This document shows positions 35,601-50,400 of a DNA stretch of 64,000 nt, piece by piece. A program made the position numbers and the translations under genes. The notes below the pieces were generated by a model, which was given only the letters and a program-made list of their open reading frames with translations, was not told the DNA's origin and did not search any database. Every line of letters begins with the position of its first letter. The stretch's first letter is position 1. Source of the DNA: Nymphaea colorata (Eukaryota; Streptophyta; Magnoliopsida; Nymphaeales; Nymphaeaceae); the NCBI RefSeq assembly GCF_008831285.2, contig NC_045140.1:15301796-15365795 (forward strand), given 5' to 3'.

Positions 35601-38237
35601 AAATTCATACCTAAAAATACTAGAGTGGAATATGTTTGCCTTTATTCTTCTCACTGTGAAAATATGCAAGTGTTTTCAGAATTTTGAAAAACCAAAACAG
35701 TTCCATAAAATAATTTATTAGAATTGACAAATACATAATTTGATAAAATAATATGAAAAATGTTTCTGAAATGCCACTCAACAAAGAAGTAGCTAAGGCA
35801 ACAGCTAAGAACCAAATAAACACCCCCAGCAGAGTCAATTAACATTCTTGATAATAGCATACATCCCAAATACCATTCAATAAAATAGTAGCTTGTGCAA
35901 CAGGTAAGAACTAAATAACATCTCTAGCACAGTCAATTAAACATTCTTGATAAAACTAGCATAAATATAGCATCAAGAAATGATGGAGTTGAAATAGCTG
36001 AGTCAGTTACCCAGAGAAGCTATATAAACATAGTGGGTACATTAGATGCAACAATGAAATAAACTACCACATTAAAGGTCCTATTTCACCTTTATCCCGA
36101 CAATTGCCAATAAAGAAAGGTCATTATCTGGTATCAGCCACTGTTCTCGCTGCTCCATAATGGTTGGAATATTTCTCATATCATAGTTTCTGAAAGCAAA
36201 TGCAACACACCGCAGGCTCTCAGCTGCCATCATTTCAATGACATTCTTAATCTCATCCATCTGGAAAAACAAGCTAATCACTGCTTAAAGGCTGTCTTGC
36301 AAATAATAATTTCATGAACTCTTAATAGTTCTAACCTTATCAGGTGTAATCTCCTGAAATGATCCATTTTGATTAAACCAGTGACTACATGAGGCAAGGA
36401 CAAGCTCTGCAGCACCTTTCCAGTGTATGTGCACATCTGACTCTGACTGCAACCCAAAAAAAAGCATGTCACTGGAAGACCACAAGGACATCATTGCTGC
36501 AAGGACAACCAGTCAGGCAAGAAAGATTACTTCTAAATTACAAAAGACAATTTGAACCACAAATCTTTTGAAGAGGATGGTGAATAAGGGAGTTAGTCAC
36601 AGAGTCACACCATATGCCTGGAAGTTGAGTTAGAATATTACATACAACACCAGGTAGAAACAGACATAAATACTCTAAAATAGCACAAAGTAGTAAGCGA
36701 TGACAGAAGGAGACTTAACCAAGCTATGTGGTAGCGTCGTTTCCTTGCTATCAGGGATACATGAGGAAAACCCAACACACACACCCACAAAACCCTAACC
36801 CAGTTAAGGCGTCTCCCTCCTAGAGGACCCATTTACTTCAACCTCCGACAAAATTCCTTCAATCAAGCCTCAACCTTATTTTGAAGCATAATAATTTGGG
36901 TCAGTTCTAAAGAGACTTGACCTGCAGTCCGTATCTGGTTTCAATCAATACTTCCCCTTTTGAAAAGCACCTTGTCCTCAAGATGGGCATGGGTATAAAA
37001 GCTGAAGAAGAAGGATTCGTCCGTTGGTTTAAGCCAGACAAGGCGGGGGCAACATCGGTCTTGATAGTGTAGGGGCACAACTGCACCTGCTCAGAAGTTT
37101 CCTCAAAATTGGCCCAAACCAGCACCACAGACAAATGCAAACCAGTTGCTTGGTCATTGGAGTTTCCTTATCCTAGCTCTATATGCTATCAGAATTGCAT
37201 AGCTATGGGTCAGGCCTGCTTTTAGGGTTGACATGGAACATGAGTCCAGCTCTAGAAGACAAAATAGTGACAGGTGGGAAATGCTCTGCTACTGGCTGTC
37301 AATGAATTCTTCCAATATTCTATCTCGTGGGCTGCTTTTCATAACTCTTGCGCCTACTTTGGCCAGTCCCAACTGGTAACCTTTTCTTGGACTGGTAATC
37401 TGGACACAAACTCAGTATTAAAGATGGAGAACCTCTTTGTGAAGAAGCTAAGGGAAGATATCAACGTCTAGTGGGAAGATTGATCTACCTCACTCTGACT
37501 AGACCTGATATCACCTTTGCCATAAAATGTCATGAGTCAGTTCATGCACGTGCCTACAGATACTCACTTGAAGGCTGTCGACAGAATATTGTGTTACTTG
37601 AAGAGGAATCCTGACAATGGACTTCCATATGTGAAACAAGGGCCTATTGAGATCGAAGGGTATTCAGATGCAGACTGGGCAGGTTGTGTTGATACTAGAA
37701 GATCTACTTCAGGGTACTGCATCTACTTGGGGGGAAATCTTGTTGTTTGGAAAAGCAAGAGGCAAGATGTTTGTTCCCGCTCAAGTGCAGAGGCTGAATA
37801 TAAGCTTGTTGCTACTGGAGCGTCAGGATTACTGTGGCTGAAAATATTATTGACTGATATTGGAATAGAGACTGAAGGACCTATGAAGATGTAATGTGAT
37901 AACAAGTCTGCAATCAATCTGGCTAACAACTTTGTGTTACATGACCGAACAAAGCATGTCGAGATTGACCGTCACTTCATCCTAAAGCATGTATCTGGTC
38001 TGATCCAGTGTGTGGTTATGACCCTACTTAACCTGTGTAAACCCTAATTTTCAGTGTGTGAAAGATAATTCAAGAGAGAGAGTGTCTGGCGTCTAGTGGG
38101 CACCAGTCCTCCTCACCCGTGGATTTTTCCCTCTAATTGAGGGGTTTTCCACGTTACATTTGTGTGTTCATCTTTCTATTTGCTTTTACCGTTTCTACAA
38201 GGTCAATCAAACAATCACCCATTCCCTCAACCTAGTT

Positions 38238-38277
<40 letters not shown>

Positions 38278-41200
38278 CTGTGTGACCATGCTCACTGGTG
38301 CCCAACCAGCAGCTCCCTGGTGATGACAACCAGTTCAGCAAGCAACACTTTCAATCTGCATCTGTGTTCGTTTATTGCTACCTATGAATGAACATAGCAT
38401 GGTTCCCTTAGTTCATTTGAAACTCATCTAGATGTGTATACTTTTCCACCAAAGTCATGCTGGGAAATTTGATTTCTCATTTCTATTGTTATGAAATATG
38501 CATTTTAACGCCACAGGTACATGGTAAATGCCCAAATTCATTTTCCCATCGTAAACCTGTATGTATATTGTATAGTACCTGCAAAGCATAAACTTATTTG
38601 AGTATTAAATATGTAAACTCATCTACACTGCACTACCGTGTACTTTTTCAAAAATCAGGGTTCTAGTTTGATCTCATTTTTCCGTAGCTTGCTTTAAATT
38701 TAATTTTATATTACAGTCATTATTTGGCTGTCTATTAATTACTATACAATACACACGTGCACGCGCACACACACTCACACTCACATGCCCCCACCAAATA
38801 TTGTTTTTAAAATGCACCCACATTCACACCCTTCACCAACGTAACATAGTAACCAAAGCAAGCATTCTATGTGGACACAATCAACAACCTTAAACACTTT
38901 CTGAACAATCAAGCTAGCATCAAATGCATCAAACATGGTCCCAGGTTCAAGAGTCTCCAATTGATGATATTGGTATTTTACTTTTTTAGGTTCAAAATTT
39001 GAAGTCATGTCCCCGGTCCTAGTTATTGGACAGTTTCGTGTCAAGCAGATATACAGCGCATGGTTTCTGGATCTATATATATGTGATGCCAGTGACAAGA
39101 TTTCCATAATATGTGCAATCATGTCTGTAACATGGCTGAGCATGAGGAAATCAAGGCTATGATGATGCCAGATCACCAATGAAATTGGGAAGCCTACAGA
39201 ATCAAAGCTCACACAGACATGAGGTATACCTCACCTTGTAAAACAGGGAAAAAGGGTATTCCCTCATAGTTGGAGAGTGGGGGTCTTGGGGACTTCACTC
39301 CCATGAATGTAAACTATATAATTGATGACAATAAGCAGGCTTCCCCAGTAATGCAGGCACATGTGCAACAACATTCGACCAAAGAAAACCACATTCACAT
39401 TCTTGTAGGCACATATGCATCCAAAGATACACACATGCACAGTTGCAAAGGTCGTTTTCACTTTCATCCTAAAGCATACTTTCAATTAATACATTTAATA
39501 TTGCTTTGGAAATCAAGGACGACTCTTACTATCCTATAACAAGAACCAAACTGTTGAATCACATTTGCTAACCTAGATTTTCACTATGTCACATAGATGC
39601 AGGTGCCGGTATGGGTACGAAGTATTTTCCAAAAATGTGTATGGATTATGGCCATGTGTGTGTGTGTATAGCTAGTTAGTGTTTTATTTTTCTTTATCTT
39701 GATTTTTACTTGTTTAGTTTTTTATGGCTTATGAGAAATTTAGTCTTTATGATGGAAGTTTTATTTATAAGTCATATTGAAGTTATTAGAAATCAAACGC
39801 AGAAATTTTTCATTAAATCCCCTCATTAATACACTCTTTATATAGTAGGTTCAGTAATTGGGCTATCTCTCTCTCCTTTATTACACCTCTTTTTGGTTAA
39901 TCTTCATTATCATAGCATTAAATATTTAGTTAACATACATTATTACAGCACTAAATATACAGTCAACCTTCATTACTACAGTATTAAATAGTACAAAAAA
40001 AACCAAAATTTGGTCAGACAAACACTCGGCCAACTTTGACCGAGTCTTAAAATGGATGGGTACAATCCTGCAAACGTTGACCATACCCGGTATGATTTTT
40101 ACCGTACCCAGCATCATACAGGTACCGTACCAGGTTGGCACGGATACTGCTCCATTTGAGCAGTGCCCATGTGACATAGGATTTCCATTAATTTCGTGGC
40201 TCACCTGTACACCAGAATAATTAGAAATGCATCCTATATGCAGAATCTTGTGCTTACGGGCCCAATACCAGCAGCAAAATATGTCCTTCAATGTCAAAGC
40301 TCTCATGGAGAACATTTAGTCTTATATCTTTCAGCATGAAGAACATCCATCATGGGAAACTAAACAAAAAGGGCTCTTGACCTTTTTGTTAAAGCATGTA
40401 AAAATATTTATTAAAAAAAAATTCTCAGGCTGGGTAACGGGCAGCAAATTTGGCCCAGTACCCAATAAGCCCCTGGCCTGACCCAAACAGGCCGGTCAAT
40501 GGGCCCGCTGATTCTCTAATTGGCCTGGCCTGGCCAGGCCTGATGCCAGCTTTAGCCAAAACTACTGAAACCATTGGCAATTTTGAGGATATTGGAATGA
40601 TAGACCCGGGATAGCCACATTGCTGGCAATATTTCCCAGCTCGCGACATGCCCAATTTCATGAACTGATTTCCTCGTGTTGCAACGTTAACAACCCTAGT
40701 TTCCAAAAGGAACTCATCCAGTGCCTCACAATACGATAATAAAAATCACAATGTACAGACCTAACATTGAACATAGTCCAACTTCAGAAAAGTTTCATGA
40801 AATATTCAGAAATTGCAAATTTCACTAGATCAGATGAGAGTTGATTCAGAAACACCTAAATATAGGCCTTAATGGGAATCCCAAACTCAAAGAAGAAAAC
40901 ATACTAAACTGACTGTAAAGCACAGGGCTAAATCAGCGTCTCCAAATGCTAGCACCTTATCATTGCTAACACCAGCAACACATTACTCACTATAGAATCT
41001 AGTCAAAAGCACCTTTACACATCATGAACGGTTATAATCATGTATTGTAACTGACATTATTAGTCAACCTTTTTTTATCCAAAGTATAAAAAACAACTGA
41101 CAACCCTCTCCACAAGCACATGCCTGAAAACAGCCAAACCCAGGTCACATTTCAGGACACAGGTTCGGCTGCAATTGCAGTTCCGGACATTGCTCAGACA

Positions 41201-41398
41201 TGGTCAAGGCAGTCACTGTTGCAGGCAATGCCCCTTATGCCCTTGTTTCTAATATTGGATTTGGTCAACTTTGGCAAATACAAGCTTGTTCTTGTTCTTT
41301 TCAACTTTTCATACTGTTTTAATTTGATGAATCATATTAGCATCGTCCTTTTATTAAAACTAATTTTACAGTTCTTGGTGCATTAGCTTTTCGATATG

Positions 41399-41438
<40 letters not shown>

Positions 41439-44400
41439 TTGACTCGCTGCCTTGGCGCCAGGTAGACCCTGCGCCTAGGCAGGCCCAGGCAAAAAAGGCG
41501 AAAAAAAAATCGTTAATTTTTTTAGTTATGTTAATATGTCAAGTAATTTTGATTAACTATTACTAATATTTGAAATGTGGAGAGTAGTAATATAACAAGC
41601 ATAATCAACTTAAACAATCAAATTAATTGTTGACTTCATTGAATATGCAAAATCAATAGAAGAAGTTTAACATTACTCATTTGCAAACTTATTTTTCAAC
41701 GTCAAACTTGTCATTCACTTTTTCTAAAAGAAGTAACTTTACATGTGGCACCTTATGAACCATCAACTAAGATGACAGGATGACTCATAATTCATTGACA
41801 CAGTCCTCACTATACTCCAAACGTAACCCCACCCCAAAAGAAAACCAAAAACAAGAAATGAATGGGGAGAGAAAGCAAGGAGGAGCACGAAGAGAGGAAG
41901 TAGGTTAGAGACTGATAGATAAAGTTAAGGTGAAAAAGTCGGTTCAAACATAAACTAGACAACTACGACAAGGGAGAGAGAGAGTGGGGAAAAAACTCAA
42001 ACCAATGCTTTACTTTATTTACCAGTTTTATGGCAATCCCACCACATTTCTTCTCTGAATTAAAAGGTACGACATGTACAACTGATGATTGTGATCGCAA
42101 CTCCTCAAACTTCATACCAATCTGAAAAAAAAAAGATATCTGAATCAACATAGCCAAATACCAGAATACAGAAAAAACAAAAACAGAACAAAACAGAAAT
42201 GGGAGCAAACCTTAAGTCCCCAAGAAAGAATAGCTTTTTCTGTAGGTGAACCAGTTACTTCAGTAACTCCACCATCCTGTCAACCACAAAAGAAGTTGTA
42301 TTAGGCCTCATATTTAAGGGCTAAGAAAACACTTGCACCATGAACAACTTTAGTTCATATTTTAAAGTCAACACTTTATTCACTCAGGCATAACTTTTGG
42401 TGGAGTGACATGATGAACCCAACACTTATTTGCACAACAAGGGAACCAGATCATGTATTTATGCAACACGTAGCTCCTTAAAATATTTGTGATGTTTGTT
42501 TTATGCAGTCATGCTTGTGTACCAGAGAGGCAACTCATTGTGCCAACCTTAAATGTTTATATAGGGAACGTGTTATACCGCTAAAGTAAAAATTCAAGAA
42601 CATACAAATTACAAAGCAAGGAACTTTGGGCTACAAATATCATGCAATTTAATCACGCAAGTCAGAAACCTTACCTCCGAAATGAAAACACTTCCTGTCG
42701 TGTTATGCGCAATTCCTTCAGTTAAAAGAGAAGATATTCTAGATGGTATCAACTCAATTTTATCAGGTGCTTCTAAGATTTTTCCACCAACAAACGCCCT
42801 AACAATGGTCATCTGAAGCTTGCAAAAAAAAAAAAAAAAAAAAAAAAAGAAGAGAAATATAGATTCTTCTTGTTAAAAATAATGCACCAGGCAATTATCA
42901 GAGATGGAAAATCAGAGCGGTTTGCATGCATGATATGCACATTTTTATTCCTTTCTATCCATAAAAACAAAAAAGCAGTAGAAAGAAATAGAAAACTAGC
43001 CTGATTCAAGGTGAGTGTCCCAGTTTTATCGCTACAAATTACTGTTGCAGATCCCATAGTTTCACAAGCTGAAAGCCTGCGCACCTGTATTCTGACTGAT
43101 CAAAAGTGAACCTAATCATCACTTAGTTCAAATGATTGGTACTAAGATAAATATATACACACCAGGGCTTTATCCATCATCATTTTCCTCATCGAATAAG
43201 CCAGACTGGAACCAATCAAAATAAATAAGGCCATCATCCAAATGGAGTTGATAAACGTAAGTCTACTAAAAGCACAATTAACTTCTAATATACGAACCAA
43301 CTAACGGTAAACTTACGTCAAGGTCACGGCCAGTGGAAGACCCTCAGGAACCGCGACAACCACAATAGTAACCTAATTGATTGCAACGAGCTCTTAGATT
43401 ATGGTCTAAAACAGACAAAAAAACTATCACTGTCCCAGAGAAGTTTCAAACCGCTATGGTTATGATCCGGACAATCCCATCGAATGCAGTACCAACACTC
43501 TTCTCCCCAAACCTAAATTGAACTGAACCATCCGAATTTTTGGTGTGACCAGATAGGTATCTGAAAATAATTTCCTGAGGGATAAGAGTCAAAATAATTA
43601 TAAAAGGTAGAAATTACTCCCACAAAGAAGAACAGTCAATGCACCTGATCAAGAGGACCAAAAGAACAGTAACAGCTACCACGAGACCCACAGTGCCAAT
43701 AAAAGTAGCCACACCATTTAGACGCACCTGTTCAGTCCATACAAAAAATGGTAAATAATTAATGAAAACCAAACCACACAACGAGTTGAATGAAGGAGAA
43801 GAGCTGTAACTAAATTAACCTGCAAAGGTGTTTCTTCACCATTATCTTCGGATATACTAGCCATCAGTAATCCCCATTCCGTGTTTAATCCAACACCCGT
43901 TACCTGTAAAAAGGTCATTATGAAACAACAAAACATAGTTCAAAAGTCAAGTCCCATGAACGTTGCTACTTAAATTGGACAGGCTTACAAGAACATCTGA
44001 CAGACACCAGTTACCATATGCTTTTTCATCAAGAACATAGTTAATCAATTCAAATCACTATCATGTGGTCAATGATGAATTACAATCTTCAAATTAACCC
44101 CAAATAGATGGGTTATGGTGACGGATGCAACTTGTTGAGTGAGGTAAGAAAGAAGAAGAGAAAAAAAAACAAGAGAGAGAGAAAACATGTTATCTTCTCA
44201 TTACCCCAATCCCATATTAAAGAGGGATCAGGGATGGCAACAAAATTACAGAATAAGTCCCTATACTGAAATAAAAATAATAAAGACCTCTATCAAAAAT
44301 AAAATAACATCATGACTTCTAGTAATTTGCTACAAACATTGTCACATATATTGTGTACAGACAGCGAGGAATTTCTCATGTATAATACGGCAAAGTTGTA

Positions 44401-47400
44401 TATTTTGAAAAAATCTTGGCAAATTTTTAAAAAATTATAACATTTAATAAATCTTAAAAATTAGAAAAAATAAAAATTAATAAAAAAATACAAAAAATGC
44501 TAAAACTATGCATTTTTTTCAAGCTTTTTATTTTCTGGCATTTTTTTAAAAAAGGTGCGTCTTTGCCGTTTTATATGGCTAACTTATTTTTAGCATATTA
44601 TACGCGTTCTTTCCAAAAAAAAACACGTTTTCTGTGACAATGCTACAAACTTCCATATCCGATTTATTTTTCAACACTCCCCCTCAAGCTGGAGAAAACA
44701 TATCAATCATGCTCAGTTTGTTATAGACTTACATCATCTTGTAAAATCTCCAACTGGGAGAGGCATCAGCTACTTGGTCTTCTAAGGGCATGTGGTCAAT
44801 TAATATAGCCCCTGACCGTACAAGATCACGAATGTAATGACAGTCCACCTCTATATTTTTTATCCTCTCCTTGAATACAGGGTTGTTGGCAAGGTAAGTG
44901 GTTCCCTTGTTATCACATCTCATAAGTAACTTCACTTGGACGCACAAACTACTGAGAACATTGTTTATCCACGACATTTCAGCAGCAGTTCATGCCATCG
45001 CTCAGCATTCGGATTTAGCACTAGATCTACCAACAACTGCTACTTTTTGCTTCTCCAAGAGATAAGATTCCCACCAATAAATACGAGAAGCCTGTAGTGG
45101 ACTACCTAGTTGTTAGAGTCAGACCCCAAGCAGTGGGATCCAAGGTCGTTAGTACTTAGAGGACAGTAGGTTCCACCCCCTGTTCAGAGGCTAGCAACAA
45201 CATTAGAGGAGTTGTCGGTCCTTCAAATATCTTAGTCATCGATTGTTCTACGTTTGCCTTCCGAGTCTCTGCTGCTAAGGTTTTCCGTCCTTCACTCGCT
45301 TTACAGAAGTGCATCTTCATGCCCACAAAGTCCCAAATAATTTCCCCAAGGCTGCACAACCATTGTATTCCAAGGACTAAATCAGCCCCTATCATGGCCA
45401 AGGTAAACAGCTCAATAGGGAACCTGTGATCCTGGATCTCTAAAACCTCCTTTTGTTGCCATCTCCCACCACTACATCAAATGCCGGTTGATTCTCCATG
45501 CGAAAGCCAAACGCCTTGCTGATTTCTCACATATGAAGTTGTGGGCGGAGTCAGTGTCCACCAACACACTCACTGTTTGGCCGTGCAATAGACCTTCAAT
45601 CTTCATTAGTTGTGGGACTTTCATCACCTGCTAGTGCATGCAGTGAGGTTTTTGGAGGTCCTTCTTCCTACGACCCCAAGGGTTCCTCTTGCACAGGATT
45701 TCATGGATTTCAATCCATGCCCAACATACACAAGACAAAAATCTTATCCATGGACTTTTGTCTCATGGATTTTCATCCACGGATTTTTATCCATGGATTT
45801 ATGTTTGTGGCCATTAAACAGGCCCTCAATGTTGCAATCTTTACCAAATCACATTCCTAGCTAAATCAACCTTTGTGCTTCCTAACTATTATTAATCTGA
45901 ATTAGCCTCACAACAACAAATCTTGCTTTTGCAATATGTATGATCACGTCTGTCACCCTGATATCGTAACGTCATTTATCATGATGGAACTTAGCATTTC
46001 TAAAACTCAGTCCTACTTAACATAATTTATGAATTTATGGTATATTTTCCCATTTAATGATGGAACCTTACAGGATTGAATCACGAAGGTACCAGAAAGA
46101 AACAGACGGGGCATTTCCCGTATGAAAGGAAACATCTGATTTATGAAGCAGAACTTTTCGCTTTTAGCTATTGGACGTAACTTGGAACAAACCAACCACT
46201 GAAATGCAACAATGAGGAACAGCTGAAGGGCTTGTTCTAGCACAAGATGATAATCAAGTCCATGCCACAGATGAATGGAAACTCAGTGGAGAATCTCAAT
46301 ATGATGCTAGAGAAAAAAACCATTTTTGTATAATCTAATGCATGAGTTCATTTGGCAAGAAAGACCAGAGACTAAATGGTGTATAAAGTCACACTCACCA
46401 GCATGTTGCCATAGCCATCAGCAACCTTGCAGCCAGACATCAAAAAAGGATCTCTCTGATCCTTGTGAACCTGCAGATGGCAGTATATCTCTTAAGTTGC
46501 TGTTTATAAACCCAGACAGCACAGCCAGCTAAAGCAACACTCTTACAATTTTGCTTTCTCCTGTCATACTAGACTCATCAATTGCAAGAGAATACCCAAC
46601 AATAAGCACACCATCTGCTGGAACCTAGTCATTGATAAATAAAAACACTAATTATACTAAAATATATGTGCTGCAATAAGAAAATAAAACAAACTGCAAA
46701 AAGGAATTGACTCTTGCTTCTCGAGTGCTTATCCAGCTCCTAGAACTAACAAAAAGAAAAGGATAAAATCCACAATAGCAAAACTTTTGGAAAAATAAAA
46801 ATAAAAAGTAGCAGCAGACTAGCAGGTGATGCAAGATATGAAAACAAATGTCCTGAAGGCATAAATGCATAAGAAATAAGACAATCAAGTTTATCTCAGA
46901 TGCAAAAGTGTATTTTAATCATAGTCGCAAATAACGTTTCGGAGTTTTAAACGGCGAAGTTTTTCTCGGTATAATACGGTGAGCTTGAAAAAAAGGGAAA
47001 AAATGAGGGAAATACAGTAAACTTTTAAAAATTTAAAAAGACTAAAAATGGAGGAAAAATAAAATAAGTGAAACTAATAACATAAACATCAATAGATAAG
47101 TAGATTTGCAACAAATAAAAAATAGAAAACGAAAAAAAAAATGTTTGGCATTAAAAAATGAAAAAATGAAAAAAAGTGAAAAAAACGAGTTAAAAACGAG
47201 TTTTTTTAGTCTTAAACGGCAATTTAATGTATCACGTTTTTTTTTAAGTTTTAAACAGCAATTTAAGGTAACGCGTTTTTTGTGACAGTGATTTTAATTT
47301 TATAAATTTGAATTTGATTACAAAGGGAATGCAAGAAACTTATGCTGAAAAGCCATGCTCAGCACAGATAAAGTTATGTAAATGTAGAATCCTACTCACC

Positions 47401-50400
47401 TGATCACCAATTTTTAAGGGCACAACATCACCAGCCACAATATCAAATATTGAGACCTCAACTCTTCGACCACCTCTGATGACCTAGATAACTGATAACA
47501 ATTAAATATGTGCAATTGCAACAGAAGCCTTCAAGCAAAAGTAGACAGCTTAGTTACATAAACTAGCAAGGACCTCAAGCTTTATGTTTCTCTTCTCCTC
47601 ATTCAAATTTTGGAACTCCAAAGACTGTCTGTAATCACTAATAGCTGGAAATAAAATGGGAGACAACCCTCATGAGCAATCACATTAAAGAATAGCATAT
47701 TCACGTCTACTTCAACAGAGAAAGAACCAATACATATGACCAAAGATGTAAGTGAACAACAAAAGAAGACCAGTAGCTTTAGTGTTTAACATAGTTGAAG
47801 CACGTGAAACAGCAAAGTAAACCATAAGCACGAAACATTGGACAACAATATCACGAAAAATGTGCTAAAATGGAAAGAATAAAAGGAGTCCAGAATGTCC
47901 AGGCTAATGAATCAACCAGGTCCAGTGAAACCTGTCCAGCATCCATTTAGTGGGAGAAGCAAACCTAACCTACATGTTTTCCAGCACCAGATACCAGTAT
48001 ATTTAGTAACTGTTGAAATCAGAAAGTTTATTTTTAAGTATGGTAGTTTTCTGATTATTTAAAAGTTAGATTCCTCTTTTGTCATTTTACAACTTTATGT
48101 GTCTTACTTATGTAACAGCCTCAGCCGATCCATAATCTCTATTTAAGTAGAGGTTAGGGCACGATATTGAAAGTAACTTTTCGGTCTCTCTCTCTCTCTC
48201 TCTCATTCCTTCCTCCATCGTGTAACATGGTATCAGAGCTCCCCTGGACCTATGTGACTCCAGTTGCAGGTCGTCTTTCCCTCTCCTGCCCTCCTCTCTT
48301 CATCTTCCTCATCATCTTCGTTATTCTGCCCAAATCTGTCGTGGGTAGCAGTTTGCCCTAAGAGGCTGTATCGTATGGGAGATCAGGGATCTGATCACTA
48401 AGTCTGGGCACCGGGCTGGGCCACTGCCAGGTACCCAGCCCGACTCGGGCCCGGGCCCTGAAATAGTGACTATCGAGCTTATTTTATCGGGCCCGGCCGA
48501 GGCCCGGTAATTAACGGGCCGAGCTCGGGCCCGTGACTGTGATCGTCGAGGGAACGATAAGCCCGACAATAAATTTAAAAATATATTTTATGAAAATGAT
48601 TAACATTTGTCCAGGAACTCGCAGCACTTGGAAAATTATCAAAATTCACCAACAGCTTCGATTACTCTAAAAATTGGACAGGAGCTAGATGTCGGAGTGA
48701 GGATTGGATGCCCTTCGTTTCAGCTCTAGATCAGCACCAGGGAGGAATCGCGTGCAGATTTCTGCTCCTCTGCGTCTGGTTGTTTTTCCTGAAGACTGTT
48801 CTTCAGGTTCCTCGACAGATTTGGGGATTTAACCCAATTCGAGCATAAACCCCATTAATATCAGTTCAATTCGCCAATTAAGAACAAAATATAGTAGAAC
48901 AAAACACCAGATATCAATTGGAACCCAATTTATGTACAAAATTGGGGAAACAGTGCCGAGGCGGCGATTTGATCTTGAGCGCCGCCAAATTCAGCCCATT
49001 TCCGTTTTGCTCCGGTCAGCTAGGCAGATGAAAACCGATTGCACTCAAACTTCTCCAGATTGCTCGTGTGGATGTTACGAGGCTAACAGGCTGGTCACCG
49101 GCCTCTAATCGGACTCTGGTAGCCGACAATTGATGATTGCTCAGATTCTGTCCACGACGCTGACAGCAATCTTTCAGGGAGAGAGAACTGTGATCGTCAG
49201 GCCAGGCCGGGCCTCGGGTATAAACCGAAGCCCGATGCCCGATATTACATGGGCCCGGCCCGGCCCGTTTAAAAACGGGCCGTGCCTCGGGCTGGCCCAT
49301 TTCTAATGTCGGGCTTCAATTTTTACATTTTTATCGGGCCGAGTCGGGCCCCAGCCCTACTGATCACTGCCATTACATGATCAGTAGTGATTAGATGCCC
49401 TAGATCTGGTCATTGCAAGATCTGAAGATCGTCGGAGATATGAAGACACATTTCAGAGTTGGGGTGATGGTTGCAATCAAAGGAAGTCGTTGCAATCAAA
49501 GGCAGACTATTTTTTTTCTGATCTCATGGTTCATGGATGACTGATTTGACTTCTTGAGAAGTTTATGCCGTAGATACTAGGGTTTGATGTTCTCTACCTC
49601 TAGTAATTATTTATGTGGCATAATTATGAAGTTGAAGGCATGTCGTGGTGCTGATAAAGTTGAAGGTATGTAGTCTGGTGAAGTCTGCGTGAAGGAAGTC
49701 TGTGCACATTTGCTGTTTTGTAACATTGTTTGCTGAAATATGCATGAAGGAGGTCTGTGCATGTTTGCTATTTTGTTTGCTGAAGTCTGCGTGAAGGAGG
49801 GTACGGTTATTTTCTGTGGATTATTGTTGTGTATGTGATATTGTTGAATCCTACTTTGTTTATCAGCTCATTTGCATGACTGACTGATTGTAAATAGGAC
49901 TATTTTTTTCTATGCCCTAGCTGTTGCACAATTTTATCGTGGTATTCTTGTTCTAAATTCCTGTTGTGGTTCATTATGGTTGAGAGCAACAAACCAAAGG
50001 GTGGCAATGATCATAAAGGAGCTGGAAATCTCTTCACCTGTTAAGTTAGATGGACACAACAATGAACTGTGGTCCAAGTCCTTTATGTTGTCAGTCAAAG
50101 GACATTAAAAAGGGCACATAATTGAAGACGATGAACCTATTGACAAATCATGGAAGTACATGACCTGGGAATAGGACAACAACATAGTTATGTCTTGGAC
50201 CACAAAATGCTTCTACTATTGCTTACTATACTGCTGCTAAGGAGATGTGAGAATTCCTTAGGCAGACATATTCACAAGATAAAAATGTAAGTAAAATCCT
50301 TCAAGTTGAAGAAGAATTGCACAATCTCCGACAGGGAAATCAAGATTTATCACAATACTTTGCAACAGTTAAACTACCTATGAGCGACCGAAATTCTTGC

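Noticed and set aside
44338-44641. Mutator-type origin for the 305 bp element, from an apparent 9 bp duplication
   Set aside because: The ninth base can equally belong to the terminal repeat, and the related copy at 46920-47290 has a clear 8 bp duplication, so hAT type fits both.
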